A DNA stretch of 64,000 nucleotides from Pseudofabraea citricarpa (lineage: Eukaryota > Ascomycota > Leotiomycetes > Helotiales > Dermateaceae), in assembly GCA_029641185.1 (NCBI GenBank), contig JAPWGK010000035.1, forward strand, positions 1-64,000. Reading direction: 5' to 3'. Positions within the stretch are counted from its first letter, which is position 1; every line of letters starts with the position of its first letter. A model generated the notes under the pieces. The model did no database searches. It was not told where the DNA came from and worked only from the letters and a program-made list of their open reading frames with translations. A program made the position numbers and the translations under genes. Below are positions 11,516 through 22,868 of the stretch, piece after piece.

Positions 11516-13269
11516 ATGGCAGAAGTTACAGAGAACAAGACACCAATGCCTTCGAATGACGAGCAGAAGTCGTTAGAAAGTGATGAGGCAGTTGATATTC
11601 CAAGGCACACTAGTCTGGTCAATTTCGTGGTATGTGAATTCATCGATTTTGCGCTGCAAATATACTCACAGTTTCAAGGTTGTTGCAACAGCCTGCCTCG
11701 GCGGGTTCCTCTATGGATTTTCTGCCAATTCAATTGCTGGAACATTGGCTCAACCTACTTTCATTGCGAAATTCCTGACAACACCAAATGCCATCAGCCT
11801 TACAGATGGAATGCTGGGAGGGTATGTTATACTGCCTTTACAATACTTTAGGTAGTAACGATTTCCATTTAGATTCTTGGGAGGCGCAATGCTGGGCTCT
11901 TTGGCCCAGGCTCCTATAGCCAACAAGTTCGGACGACGCATCGCAAATGCCGTGGCAGCCATTCTTGTCATTATTACAGCTGCTCTTCAGGCGGGTTCTG
12001 TGAACGTGGCCATGTTCATTACTGCCCGGGTCGTCTGTGGTATCGGTAGTGGAATGGTCCTCGCGAATAGTCCAGTATATATGAGTGAGGTATCTCCGCC
12101 TCACAACCGTGGCATGCTTGTGGGACTCCAAGGTGTAGGCATTGTCTCGGCATATATTTCGGCGGCGGCTTGTGCTTTGGGTTTCAATTTTGTGTCTGCT
12201 GATTACCAGTGGAGATTGAACTTCATTGTTTTAACGGGCGTAGGATGTCTTCACCTCGGTTCGCTATATTTTCTGCCTGAATCTCCTAGATGGTTGATGG
12301 AGAAAGGAAGAGACGAAGAGGCCAAGAAAGTCCTGGACTATCTCCACACAACAAAATCCGACCCTCACTCTACTCTCGCTCGTGCCGAGGCAGTTCAAAT
12401 CAAGGCCCAAGTTGAAGCAGAGAAGCTTCTTCCAAAAGGGTTTATCTATATCTTTTCTACTCCGCACCTCAGAAAGCGAGCCTTTTGCTCTATCATTCTT
12501 TGGACCATGGGACAGGGTACTGGTATCACTGCTATTGCCAATCTGATTCCAACCTTCATGGGGGGACTTGGCTTCGGTACCACTCTGCAATTGGGTCTTG
12601 GTGTTGTCTGGTCTGTATGTGCTGTCATTGGCTGCGGTTTCAACGTTATTCTTTTGGACCGAGTTGGGAGAATAAAACTCTTGGGTAAGCCATACCCATC
12701 TATCTCATAAACGCCGCGGACTAATATAATTTAGTTGTGGGTGGTTTTGGGTGTGCGGTAATTCTTAGTACCATGGCTGCACTTGTCAAATACTACCTGG
12801 GCACAACGAACTACCCCGGAATTAATGCTCTTGTTGCCTTATACTTTATTTTCGGTGCTTTCTTCACTTCAACAATTGAATGCACGGCCTACGTTTACGG
12901 CTCTGAAATCTGGCCAACACATTTACGAAGCGAAGGGTCGACCATTGCATTTGCTAGTTTCTTTGGAAATGCAGTGGCGTACAGTGCCCCAGTCTCAGTG
13001 GCTCTTAACAACATCGGATGGAAATTTTATATGGTATTTGTAGCTGTCACCGTTTCTACAACTCTGATCATCTTGTTTTACTTTCCAGAGGTAAGTCTAT
13101 GAGTTGCATACCATCTAGGACCGTAGCTAATATTTTATAGACTTCTGGCATGTCATTGGAGGAAATAAACGCCAAGTTCGGTGACAAGGTCGAGGTTGAG
13201 CTTAAAAGCGCACTTTACAGCGAACCCGCAATAGTAGAAAACCAAACGGGCAGCTCATCTGTTGCTTAA
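11516..13269 (+). CDS. MFS sugar-type transporter
   Basis: Five exons (11516-11629, 11679-11821, 11873-12684, 12735-13090, 13141-13269) with four introns of 49-51 bp give 517 aa. Sugar porter hallmarks are present: a GGFLYGFSANS-like first helix, KFGRR after helix 2, GRVVCG-like helix 4, PESPRWL at the end of the first six helices, DRVGR after helix 8, and a PETSG-type ending (FPE then TSGMSLEEINAKFG across the last intron). It should be a 12-helix plasma-membrane proton symporter for a hexose, pentose or related carbon source; the exact substrate is not readable. The N-terminal 38 residues are hydrophilic and cytosolic. The start was chosen as the ATG that opens the hydrophilic tail; a hydrophobic upstream stretch in the same frame is likely 5' UTR. 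Divergent to the SDR at 9593-10438. Confidence 0.93.
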
Positions 13270-14191
13270 TAGTCACAGGAACACGAAGGAAATCGAGAGA
13301 CAAGACCAGATTGAGACTACCTGAAACCAACCATCAATATTTGATTGTATAATATCAACTTCATAATATAATCAATTTAGTGTAGACAAAGGGCTATATA
13401 CAAGTAAATTTCAGTAGCCAAATTCGATGCAAAATGAAACCATCATCTATTGAGATAGAGAAATCATTTTCGGGCAAAGGAGACCTGTCTCTCAGTCGCG
13501 CCTGATTGAAACGGCCTCCTAATTTACCAATGAGGGCCATTATTACCCAACCAAGGCCCGCCGAAAGATCCCAGGTAATTATAGAATGCTCTTGACGTAA
13601 ATCACAAAATCCTGGTCAAGAAATCTCAAGGGAGTACTGGACACGTAAACCCGGTCTCGGTTACAGACCCAAAAAGTGGGAGATCAGTATCCCGAGAAGA
13701 AGCCCCTTAACACTGGTCAAAATCTTTTCCTAGCGTACTTATGCCGCATTTTTGGTAACATGGGATGCTTGAGGGTTGCAGTGCAGCAGTAGGGAGCCAA
13801 AAGAAATCCTCTTCCTGGAACATCTAGGTTACAGTGTCGGTAGTTGGTGTGGCGGCGGGAAAGGACCTGGTACCCCATATGGAAATGTGAAAGAAGATCC
13901 TTGAAATGCATTTCATGCCCTCCTAAAGTTGCAATTTGCATGCTGATTGTCGAGGGTCTGATACTGATGATGATCACAATTTTAATCCAGTATTCCCAGG
14001 CTGTGCAGTAGCAACAGGCAATGCTGATGCTCAAATTGAAGGAATCAATTTCGTGCGTTTCGATATATAAGAACAATCAACACATAGAAAGACCCAATTA
14101 AACTTATCTTTCCTCACCGACTGGGAGGATTTCAAGCGGGACACGTGTAGGGAGAATCCAGCACATCTTCCAGTACCTTCTTCCCCCCAAA
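13270..14191. other. Intergenic, no gene seen
   Basis: It holds the 3' flank of the MFS gene and the promoter of the SAT4-like gene. Minus-strand open frames around 13717-14213 have no domain and run through the expected promoter. I see no repeats or RNA gene. Confidence 0.4.
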
Positions 14192-15573
14192 ATGGGTGTT
14201 CCTCTTGAATCAAAGGGTCGACAACTGCTCGCCGTCCTATGGATGGAGACAGGTCTTTCGCTCGGGTTTATTGTACTACGATGGTATACTCGTAAATTTA
14301 TTGGTGGCAGAGTAGGATTGGATGATTATATTCTTGCAGTGAGTTGGGTAAGCTAAATCAAATGCCTACAGTAATGATGACTCTACTAAGCTGATGACTT
14401 CTTTAGGTTTTGCTGTTGGCGTTCACGGCCATGATAACAGCTTCTGTCAACTTCGGAATGGGGGTTCATGCCACTGATCTGACCATTGATGAAATCGTTA
14501 CTGGCATTAAACTGCTTCTTGTTGGCCAGTTTCTTGTTGCAATTGCAATGGGTCTTAGCAAGTGTGCTGTCGCAGTCTTCTTGATTCGTATTGTAGCTAA
14601 GCTATGGTAAGATTACAATTTCCTGGCCCGAATAATATAGAGAACTGATCATAGTTGTAAAGGCATAAGATTATGCTTTGGTTCTGGATCGTTACGATCA
14701 TGGGCCTCAGCTTCCTCTTGGCTATTAGTGTATTCGCACAATGCACTCCCGTCCAGTCTATTTGGGATCCACGGATTGAAGGCATTTGTACGATAGACTT
14801 AGCAACTATTGCAAAGATTATGTGCTGTAAGTACTAAGCCAACTGCTACTTCTTTAGATAAATACTGATTCTACCTCCTAGCTTGGTCTGCAGCCATGGA
14901 TTTCTTTCTCGCCCTGTTCCCTTGGTTGGTCCTCTGGAACTTAAATATGAAACAAAAAGAAAAGATCACAATTTGCGTCTCATTAAGTTTGGGCGTTATG
15001 TGAGTTACCTGAGACTCGTTTTATGTTGACAAATCTTTTGCTCATATCACTAATTTGAATAGTGCTGGCGTATGCGGAGTGATTCGTACCACAGGCTTAG
15101 ATGCTCTAGGTGAAACGGATGATTACCTATGTAAGTGATTATAAAGCTTTAGCCAGATACTCTACTAAATTTTGCACTCCCTAGATGCCGTCAGCGATTC
15201 TGTCATGTGGACAACATCTGAACTTACTCTTACTATCATTTGCGTCTCAATACCGGCTCTTCGACCACTTTACAACCGCATAACAGGAGGAAGTTCTACT
15301 GGAGGCCCATACCACCAACAGAGCAACCAGAAGCTTAGCACAAATGGAGTGAGCAAAGACTACAAACTCAAGCAGATGAACCCTTCGACCGATCAGATAA
15401 ATCATCAATATGATGTTGAAATTGGAAGGGGTTCAAGGAATGCCGATACCGATAGCGATACTTTTATTCTTCAGGATACAGACAATAAACAAGGTGGTAT
15501 CCAACGTCACCACGAGGTTACGGTTACATATGAGGATGGATTGAGTGCCACTAGTACTAAGCAGCATATCTGA
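14192..15573 (+). CDS. SAT4/rhodopsin-domain integral membrane protein (PTH11-like)
   Basis: Six exons (14192-14347, 14407-14606, 14663-14826, 14882-14999, 15063-15130, 15185-15573) with introns of 54-63 bp keep frame and give 364 aa. Seven hydrophobic helices are expected. Family landmarks are the RWYTRKFIG...GLDDYILAVSW region after helix 1, a GMGVHATDL loop, a W-H-K at the exon 2/3 joint, AQCTPVQSIWD, ALFPWLVLWNL, GVIRTTGLDALG, and SELTLTIICVSIPALRPLY in the last helix. A hydrophilic tail of about 90 residues follows. This is the fungus-specific domain found in PTH11-like putative receptors and many uncharacterised proteins. No CFEM domain precedes it. It would sit in the plasma membrane; ligand unknown. 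It converges on the ABCG gene, 304 bp apart. Confidence 0.9.
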
Positions 15574-15877
15574 TGCGACTTGCTTCTGTTCGTGCCCGGC
15601 TGTGTTGTTGAAATTTAAACTGAATTAGATTGTTGTACACCTGTTTCTATGTTGGTTGAGAGGATTTTACGTTGGATACTTTAAAACATCTAGGTAGTCT
15701 ATGAATGTTAAATAAAACATTATGAAGTTGTTGCTCGGAAATAAGCCCTTAACGCAAGGTTAAGATACCCTAAATGAAATCATCATCCTTGGGCCCTATC
15801 CCAACAGGATATGAGAGGCCTCTATTAATCAAACAAGTTTGGATATCTTTTGTAACCGACCGGCTAAGTTTACCATC
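15574..15877. other. Convergent intergenic region
   Basis: 304 bp between the stop codons of the SAT4-like gene (plus) and the ABCG gene (minus). It contains AATAAA-like motifs near 15711, suitable as a polyadenylation signal for the plus-strand gene. No gene is present. Confidence 0.5.
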
Positions 15878-18111
15878 CTACCTTTTCATAACCATAGCAA
15901 CCCACCCCAAGAGTCTATAGCCAAGCACAATCGCCAAGAGAATACCGATCCATTGTCCATTCCGATCCGTCCTGTAGCCATACTGATCCAATACCCCTGT
16001 TCCAGAAATTCTGCATTCAGAGGCAAGTTCAGTCTGGTACATGCACTGACAGTTTTCTCCACAGCTATAAGTGCGATGTTGAAACTCGTTGACCATCATT
16101 CCTTGAAATACGTATGACTGTGTTCGGAGTTAGTACTGGTCATGAAATAATCTTGAAGACAAACCTGATAATCAATATAGTGGAAGACATATCGCCAAAA
16201 GGCGTTTAAAATGCTCCGTGGAACCAAGAACCCACCAACGGACATCCATAATCCATTGGCAAAGGCTGTCAAAGCAAGGCTGACAACAAAAAGAGGGAAT
16301 ATTGAAGATATAAAAACAACAAGCGATTCAGCAGCTAGTAGATCGAGAAACAACCACATTACCCACATGAAGAATGCCTTAGCAGTAGGCTGAAAATTTG
16401 TGAGAAAATACGCGATACAGGAGAATATAACCGCTATCAAGAAGAGGTATGGAAGGCCAATGATGAAGTTGGATAGCATGAAGGCGGTCGCACCATAAAG
16501 ACCATTGGCTCGCTCTTTGATAAATGTTGCGCGGTCTTCTAAAAAGCTAGGGACATATGCTACGGCCATGAAAGACATGAATGCAGATCCAAAGAACTGA
16601 ATCAAGTCAGTATATTTTAGCTAAGCAAGCAAGGTGGCTTACTATGGCATTGATAAATGGTTGAATATCATTTTGTGTGGTATGAAGACGAAGCCAGACC
16701 GTGCCTGAAGAGTCAGCGCCTTGGCCTTATAGCGGAGTACAGTAATATTACCCATCATGATAGCAAGGCCTGTATACATTACAATCCGGATCCCATATGC
16801 AACGACATCTCGATAGCTTTTGATGAAAGCTCTATGAACCAATGTCATCAGGATGATGATAAAGTTGCTTTTTGACTGCTTAGAAATTGGTAATGGTGTT
16901 GAATTCCTGGCGATATGCTCTAAGTATGCAGTAGTCTTCTTAGATCTTGATGATGCCAGCCAACTTTTCTGGATGTCCCTCAATCGAGATTCGGCAAAGG
17001 CTTGATCGTGTGAGAAGTCAGTGTTCATGATGTCTAGAAGAAATTCTGCAGGGTTGGTTCTCAAAGGGATAGGCAAGTTAAATTCCTCAAACTGTGCACC
17101 GACTTCGTCAACTGGGCCGAAGTAATGCGTCTTTCCTCCTGATAGCAACACCAATTTATCGAATAGCTCAAAAGTGGTTGTAGATGGTTGATGGATACTT
17201 GCAATTACTATCAACTATATATATACCTTGTTAATACACAATTCGATCTCTTACGTTGTGAAAAGGAGATACTTACATTATAACGTTTTGCCATTGCTTT
17301 AACAAAAGACATCACCTCCCAACTGGCTGCACTGTCTAAGCCTGAAGTCGGTTCATCAAGAAACATTATTTTGGGGCCTGTGATCAGCTGGCTAGCAACA
17401 CTCGTCCGCCGTTTCTGGCCTCCACTAATCCCCTTTCGAATTGGAGTTCCAATGAGTGCGTTTGCTTGATTTCGAAGGCCAAATGAATCCAGTAGTCCTT
17501 CAACTTGTCTGAGGCGGTCCCTTTTCCTCATAGCACTGCTTGCTATTAGCACAAAGTATACACATAGTCAATCGATATCTCACTTGGTATGGGCAAGACG
17601 AGCTGCAAAATGAAGTGTCTCTCTCACTGTGAGTGACCCAATGAGTGCATCTTCTTGCTCAACATAAGAACTGATTTGTCGAAATATACCAGTTGATGCA
17701 GTGGATCCATTGACCAAAGTAGACCCTTCAATCTTAGCTCCCGCTGCAGTGTCTCTATGAGCTAGCACATCAAGTAAAGTCGTTTTCCCACATCCACTTG
17801 GCCCCATTAATGCACAAATCTCCCCTAATATATTTGTCAATGTTATCTGTGGCAGAGTAACTAGTTTGCTTACCAGCTTCCACGAATCCTTCAACGCTAT
17901 CCAGGATTTTTTTTGGTTGCTTAGTCTTTTGATCTTTAACCGTCACAGTAATTCCCTGCCATGCGAAACTTTGTACAGTCGTGTTCGTGATTTGCACATT
18001 GTCTACAGCTTTCTGTTCAATGTCGACGTTGTGGTTCATTGGTTGATAGACCATTTCGTATGCGCTGTCGCCCTCATTGGGAACTTTTGTTCCTGAATGA
18101 CTACTACTCAT
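15878..18111 (-). CDS. ABCG (WHITE-type) half-transporter
   Basis: Seven exons in order 18111-17874, 17824-17584, 17538-17277, 17214-16752, 16704-16643, 16596-16165 and 16117-15878, introns 45-62 bp, give about 645 aa. One ATPase domain comes first: Walker A GPSGCGKTT at 87-95, Q-loop SSYVEQED, signature ISGGQKRR, Walker B IMFLDEPTSGLD, H-loop SIHQPS. An ABC-2 membrane domain with six helices follows, then a Cys-rich extracellular loop before the last helix (CGENCQCMYQ). This NBD-TMD order and size is the ABCG half-transporter, which works as a dimer and exports lipids, sterols or xenobiotics. The acceptor of the third exon is ambiguous by 3 bp (two AGs, at 17538 or 17535). An in-frame upstream ATG at 18186 is possible. 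The substrate is not known; the neighbourhood suggests an accessory export function. Confidence 0.93.
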
Positions 18112-19179
18112 AATGGATGCTGGGATTAATACGATGCACCGGCATAGATTGAGGCTAGGAAAAGTGCACACAGTGGTAACGGCCAACCAGGAATCAAGGT
18201 GAAAGAAAACTGCTGAAACAAGAACAAGTAGAATGATCAGTTCTTATACTTCAGGAGGCGGATAAGCATCAATTGGTGAATAGCCAGAATCTAGTGCTAT
18301 GTGTAAATGTGTAAATGTGTAAAGCCCGACTTGGTGGGTTAGAAAATACAAATGGTGCCCGCTTACATGCTGGAGTAGTTCTATTGGTTCGCTTCACTCC
18401 CAGGTCGCCGAACATTCGAAAGTAAAAGAACTTCAGCCTCTTTTTGCCCCTGCTTCTCTACCAGGTACATTCGCCAAGTAATTTAGGATTTCGATCTCTG
18501 TGAGGCTCTGGCAATCTAATTTCTTTAGGTGCTAAACTAAACAAAGTTGGGATGAAGTCTCAGTGAAGCACAGCTGAGTTTCGGCGGCCATTACGCGAGG
18601 TTTACCTAGTAAGACGTAAACAGTAAGTGATAGGTACGGATTGTAAAAAGTCAGTCAACAATTGTTATTAATTGGTATTATCCCTTATGCCATACATTAA
18701 ATAACACGACAGGGATTCAGCGCCGCATATCGCTTGATACAACCTTTAGTAAAGCATGGCGTTGATTCGTTCTATTCCCTGGAAAATACGTCGCTTGAAG
18801 GAGGTTTAAGTGGAAATTTAGTATACGCTCAGGGCACTAAAATTCAAAAAAATTCTATTGGAGAGGGGCAGGTTTACATGGTACTACGAGCTATTTTAGT
18901 TGACGCTCGCTCACTAGTTCAAACAAAGGGCATTAGATGAAAATAATCATGTTTATCCAGTAAGACAAATACCCAAGGCATCTTCCAACCTTCGAACTTA
19001 CACAACAGAGCAGTTTTGGAACCTCTCTAGCTAGGTAGTTATAAGTACTAAAATCTTAATATTAACCGTCTTCGTAATGCTTGGCGTCTTATCCACACCG
19101 TACATTCCTTAAGTACATGTATAATAATGTTTAGATTAAATTCCAGGAGTTTATTAAAGCTCGTTGGCTTTCTATTAAT
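18112..19179. other. Intergenic, partly AT-rich; 8-bp tandem repeat
   Basis: It contains the promoter of the ABCG gene and the 3' flank of the alkyltransferase gene. GTGTAAAT is repeated three times at 18301-18324. The stretch 18600-19130 is AT-rich with no recognisable protein; a 68-codon plus-strand frame at 18734-18940 has no domain and is likely chance. Confidence 0.45.
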
Positions 19180-20236
19180 TCAAATAAAGCTATTCCATGG
19201 GCTTCCAACAGCTCTTCCCTTTCCGTCGAACCTGATTCCATCGTCTCTCAACAGCCTCCGCTTCTTTGCATCATTCTTGCCTTCTTCACCTTTCCGTCCC
19301 CAACTCCCACCAAAACCTCCAATTCCTCCTCCTGTGGCCAAGACTCGATGGCACGGAACCATAGGCGCAAAAGGATTGTTCCTTAACGCATTCCCAATTG
19401 CTCGGGGGGATGATGAAAGGTGTTTGGATAGCGCGCCATATGTTGTATATCTACCGCGTGGTACCTGGCAAAGGAGTGTAAGAACACGTTTTTGAAAGGG
19501 TGTTTTATTGGATGCAGCGATTTGCGCAAGTTCAGAGGAAAGATGCTCTCGGCTTTCGCCGTTTTTCTTCTGGTTGTCTCTTCCCTCTCCTTGCTTGCAA
19601 AGTTGACTAAAGAAGCTGTCGAAACCTTCCTTTTCCTCTCCTTCTGTCTCTTTGTCTGCATCGTTTCTATCCTTCTCTGCTTTGGTAGATGTAAAAAACG
19701 GTGAGATTCCCTGTTGGTTTCTTTGTCTCCTCTGCTTTAAGATATCATCCTCGTCCTCTGCACGCTTTCTCTTATTTGAATAATGGTCTAAGTTTCCGGA
19801 ACGAGGTTCGCCTTTCTTTGTTCCTTTTAGTTTCTCTCTAATATCAAGACTCTCTTCATTGAGGACAACCAGATCTACTTGTCCAGCCATGATTTTTTTG
19901 CCCAGCTCAATCGAGTCTTTAAGTTGTTGCTCGGACATGTACTTATAAGCAGGACTTTGGATCTTTAACATCCATGGTACATTGATACCAACGATATTAT
20001 CAAGGATGATACGTGCAAAGCAGTGATCCACATGAACTGGCCATTTCTGCTACGGAAAATGTTAGCTCCTGTGCCATGAGTTCAGAGCTAGAACAAGAAT
20101 TCAGAATCAAAGATGCGTTGGTTACTTGAGCCGAGGATTTAGATACTGCAGCTTGTGGTAGTGTCTTCTGGAAAATTTCCTTCCACTGCATTTGAAGATT
20201 TGCAAGAAACATGTTGTTATCTCGTGACGTCACCAT
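19180..20236 (-). CDS. O6-alkylguanine-DNA alkyltransferase-like protein with extra N-terminal domain
   Basis: Two exons, 20236-20126 and 20049-19180, with a 76-bp intron (GTAACC...GTAG), give 326 aa. The C-terminal ~100 residues form the DNA-binding and methyl-acceptor domain: GRYTTYGALSKHL, the arginine-finger segment RAIGNALRNNP, and the acceptor PCHRV with Cys at about 270, followed by a Gly-rich loop (GGGIGGFGGS). It should remove alkyl groups from guanine by irreversible transfer to Cys, in the nucleus. The first ~95 residues form a separate domain (WKEIFQKTLP... WPVHVDHCFARIILD... ) that I associate with uncharacterised fungal/actinobacterial proteins and cannot assign. A charged, low-complexity linker of about 120 residues with basic KRKR patches joins them. 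The usual N-terminal MGMT domain is not seen. Confidence 0.88.
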
Positions 20237-21054
20237 TTTGACACTTTCCAGCTTGTGACTGATATACTAAGATAGTGAATGTGAAGAATGAAACAGTTCT
20301 CAAATGACGCTAAAGCTTGATTGGTGTATGATTAGGTCGTTTACATGCTTACAAGTCGCATTCAAAGAGCAGCCAGTAATGAAGCTGATTATATATCACG
20401 TGCGTGTGTCGTGATTTTCCACTAGTGCTCAATTAGCGAAAGACCTACTAAGGTATACCTATATATATTAAAATAAGCAAAATTCTCCCGGCTGTAATGG
20501 TCACAATTGGGGAAGGCATCAGTATCCCACAACACTTCAACCATTTCTAACACTGCAACGAGCGCCCAGCTCGAACGCGGCGGTGGTTCCCCACTCGCAT
20601 GGGTAACCTGCGATGCTGGTGGAGCCCTAAGCAATGAAGAGAACTTCTCGAGGGAGGACTCACTCTGCAGAGAGATCTTCACCGTGGCGTGGCGGTGCCG
20701 GATTACGCTTGCTTGTGGTTTGGCTGTGGGGTGTGGGTTGTTTGTCAACTCTTATTTTTTTGCGCTTTTCTTTTACTACCTCACGTCCTTCGTTAAGCGA
20801 GTCGCTAATCGCTGGGTTCGCTTAGGTAAATATGATCGCCATTGCCCTTGCTAAGATGATAAGAAAACCAACTTAGATATACTTATTAGTTAAAACTAAG
20901 ATTTTACAAGGTATTATAACATTTAATAGGGTTTTCTTTATATTTTTAATTCAAGTATTAAGAAGTTTCATTTTAGATATGAGAGAAATATACCGCATAT
21001 TATTCATTTTGAAAATTATAATCAGTACCTAGGTAAGTATAATAGATTATCCTA
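20237..21054. other. Intergenic, no gene seen
   Basis: It lies between the alkyltransferase start and the end of the second SDR. A plus-strand frame at 20507-20854 and its antisense have no domain and no splice support. From about 20860 to 21050 the DNA is AT-rich with TpA excess and may be a small RIP-affected remnant. Confidence 0.4.
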
Positions 21055-22007
21055 TTAAGTGATCTCCTCTTTCTCCCAAGTAACTCTTCCTATTTTCCCA
21101 GAATCAACCCTCAAAACCTGACCAGTGATATTTCCACTCCAGTTCTCACTAGCGAGAAATAAAATACTCTTCGCCACACTTTCTGGCGGGACAGGCTCTT
21201 TCAAAGCGGTCCTGGTTGTTAAAATTAGTCATGTACAGGTATAAAGAAGAAAAGAACAGTGCACTTACGTAGCCTGAGCTTCAAGCCAGAGCTGTTTGGG
21301 AGTTTCCTTACACTCCTTCCTGAATTGTTCAGTATCTACAGCTCCAGGAGCAACAGCATTGACCCTGTTCGATCCCGCAAAGCATTAGTTTCTACTATGC
21401 ATTGTTGCTAGAAAAAAATTCGAAGAACTTACCTGGCACCTGGCCAGGTCCTAGCCACGTCGTCGACAAGACTAAGTAACAATCCACCTTGCACTGCACT
21501 CTTGCCTGCAGAGTAATCTGCATTCCCTCTAACCCCGAAAATACCACTCTCGGAGCCAACAATTACCAAGCCAACATTTCTCAGATTCGGTATCTGATTC
21601 ATTGTCTTCACATCACGTATATGGCGGAGCCAAGTCCTCGCAGTAAGAAATGTTCCCTCGACATTGACACGCATAGTCTTGCGCCATTGTTCAACACTCA
21701 TGTCTACAAGACTTTCATGGTGGTCTAGAAACGAGAGATCGAGTCCAGCGAGAGCGATACAACATGAGATGGGACCGAACTTCTCGGCAGCTGAAGAGAA
21801 GCCTTTCGTAATTGATTCTTCGGAGCTTATGTCACATATCATGTGTTGTAGATTCTTATCTGAGGAAGGGGAGGAAGGTGCACGAAGATCGAGAGACGTG
21901 ACAAGACAGCCTGCTGATAGAAAGGCTGATACGGTTGCAGAGCCAACGAATCCTGACCCACCAGTCACAACAACGTGGGTTTGATCTAGACCTAAGGAGA
22001 GATCCAT
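21055..22007 (-). CDS. Short-chain dehydrogenase/reductase, second copy type
   Basis: Three exons, 22007-21433, 21364-21269 and 21211-21055, with introns of 68 and 57 bp, give 275 aa. The nucleotide-binding motif is TGGSGFVG at 15-22, spaced as TGxxGxxG instead of the classical TGxxxGxG. The NNAG position reads ALAG. An active-site Ser lies in VGSESG, and the Tyr/Lys pair is in [17 protein letters not shown] and a C-terminal NITGQVLRVDSGK segment complete the fold. Function is NAD(P)-dependent oxidation or reduction of an unknown substrate. It is not a close copy of the SDR at 9593-10438, so the two are unlikely to be a recent duplication. Confidence 0.9.
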
Positions 22008-22868
22008 GGTTTTTCGAATCGTGATGTTAGTTCCCTACTCTGATAAACGCAAGCTTGAGTTGTGTATTACCCCACCATCGAATGTCACGTGCGGACTACC
22101 TACCACGGAAATGTCAACTGCTTTTATTCTTGGTGTCCAGAGGCAATCTAACAGTAGTATCTACTAGCCGGATGAAATTAAGTATCTATAGTATCAGGGA
22201 GGAAAGAGGAAAGAAATTACAAGCATGAATATACTAGCTCTTGTTAGATAATTGGGTTCATTGTATTTTATCTATGCGGTCTAAAACTAATGTAGAAACA
22301 CAAGTAAGAAGCCAAAGTAAACCAAGTCCCCTAACTGTCCTCTTTTTTATTTTTATTTTTATATTTTTAGAGTACACTGTAGAATACCTGCATTTATTTC
22401 CAAAGCAAGTAAGTCAGAGTAAAATTATAATAAATCATGGAGCTAACACTTGTGATGATATTTTATTTTTTCGAGTTGATAAATAACAAATATTATGAAT
22501 TGGTCTCAAGCTTACAAATTATCACTGTCGACGAGTTCAAATTTGGCAAGAAGTTTGAAAGGCAATGGAACGCTAGATAGAATCCAATATGCATGTTTGG
22601 TTTTGTTGAGATAACCAAGATGGGCACAGTTTTCGAGTTACACGCAGGACAGAGTAAAATATCAAGACTTTACTGGTAAAATTTCAGGAGTTGGTAATTT
22701 TCTTCGGAATTTTCTTTCTACATCTGCATCAGGCGCTCTTATTTCCCCCAGTTTTAAAATATCCCTCCTCGAAATAAGTAACCCGAATCTAATAATCATG
22801 GAAGGTGGTAAGAGGTGACGTCGTATTCGTTCATTTTGTCTTTTGAAAGCTATCTTTTAAACCTTCAC
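22008..22868. other. Intergenic, no gene seen
   Basis: It holds the promoter of the second SDR (right of 22007) and the 3' flank of the HeLo gene. It is AT-rich with a T-rich run near 22345-22375. Short frames have no recognisable domains. Confidence 0.4.

Noticed and set aside
18734..18940. 68-codon plus-strand frame
   Set aside because: Lies in AT-rich intergenic DNA, no domain, no upstream or downstream exon.
20507..20854. 115-codon plus-strand frame with hydrophobic end
   Set aside because: Antisense frame of similar length exists, no domain; likely chance.
9593..22007. Secondary-metabolite gene cluster
   Set aside because: Transporters and dehydrogenases are present but there is no polyketide synthase, peptide synthetase, terpene cyclase or P450 in the window.
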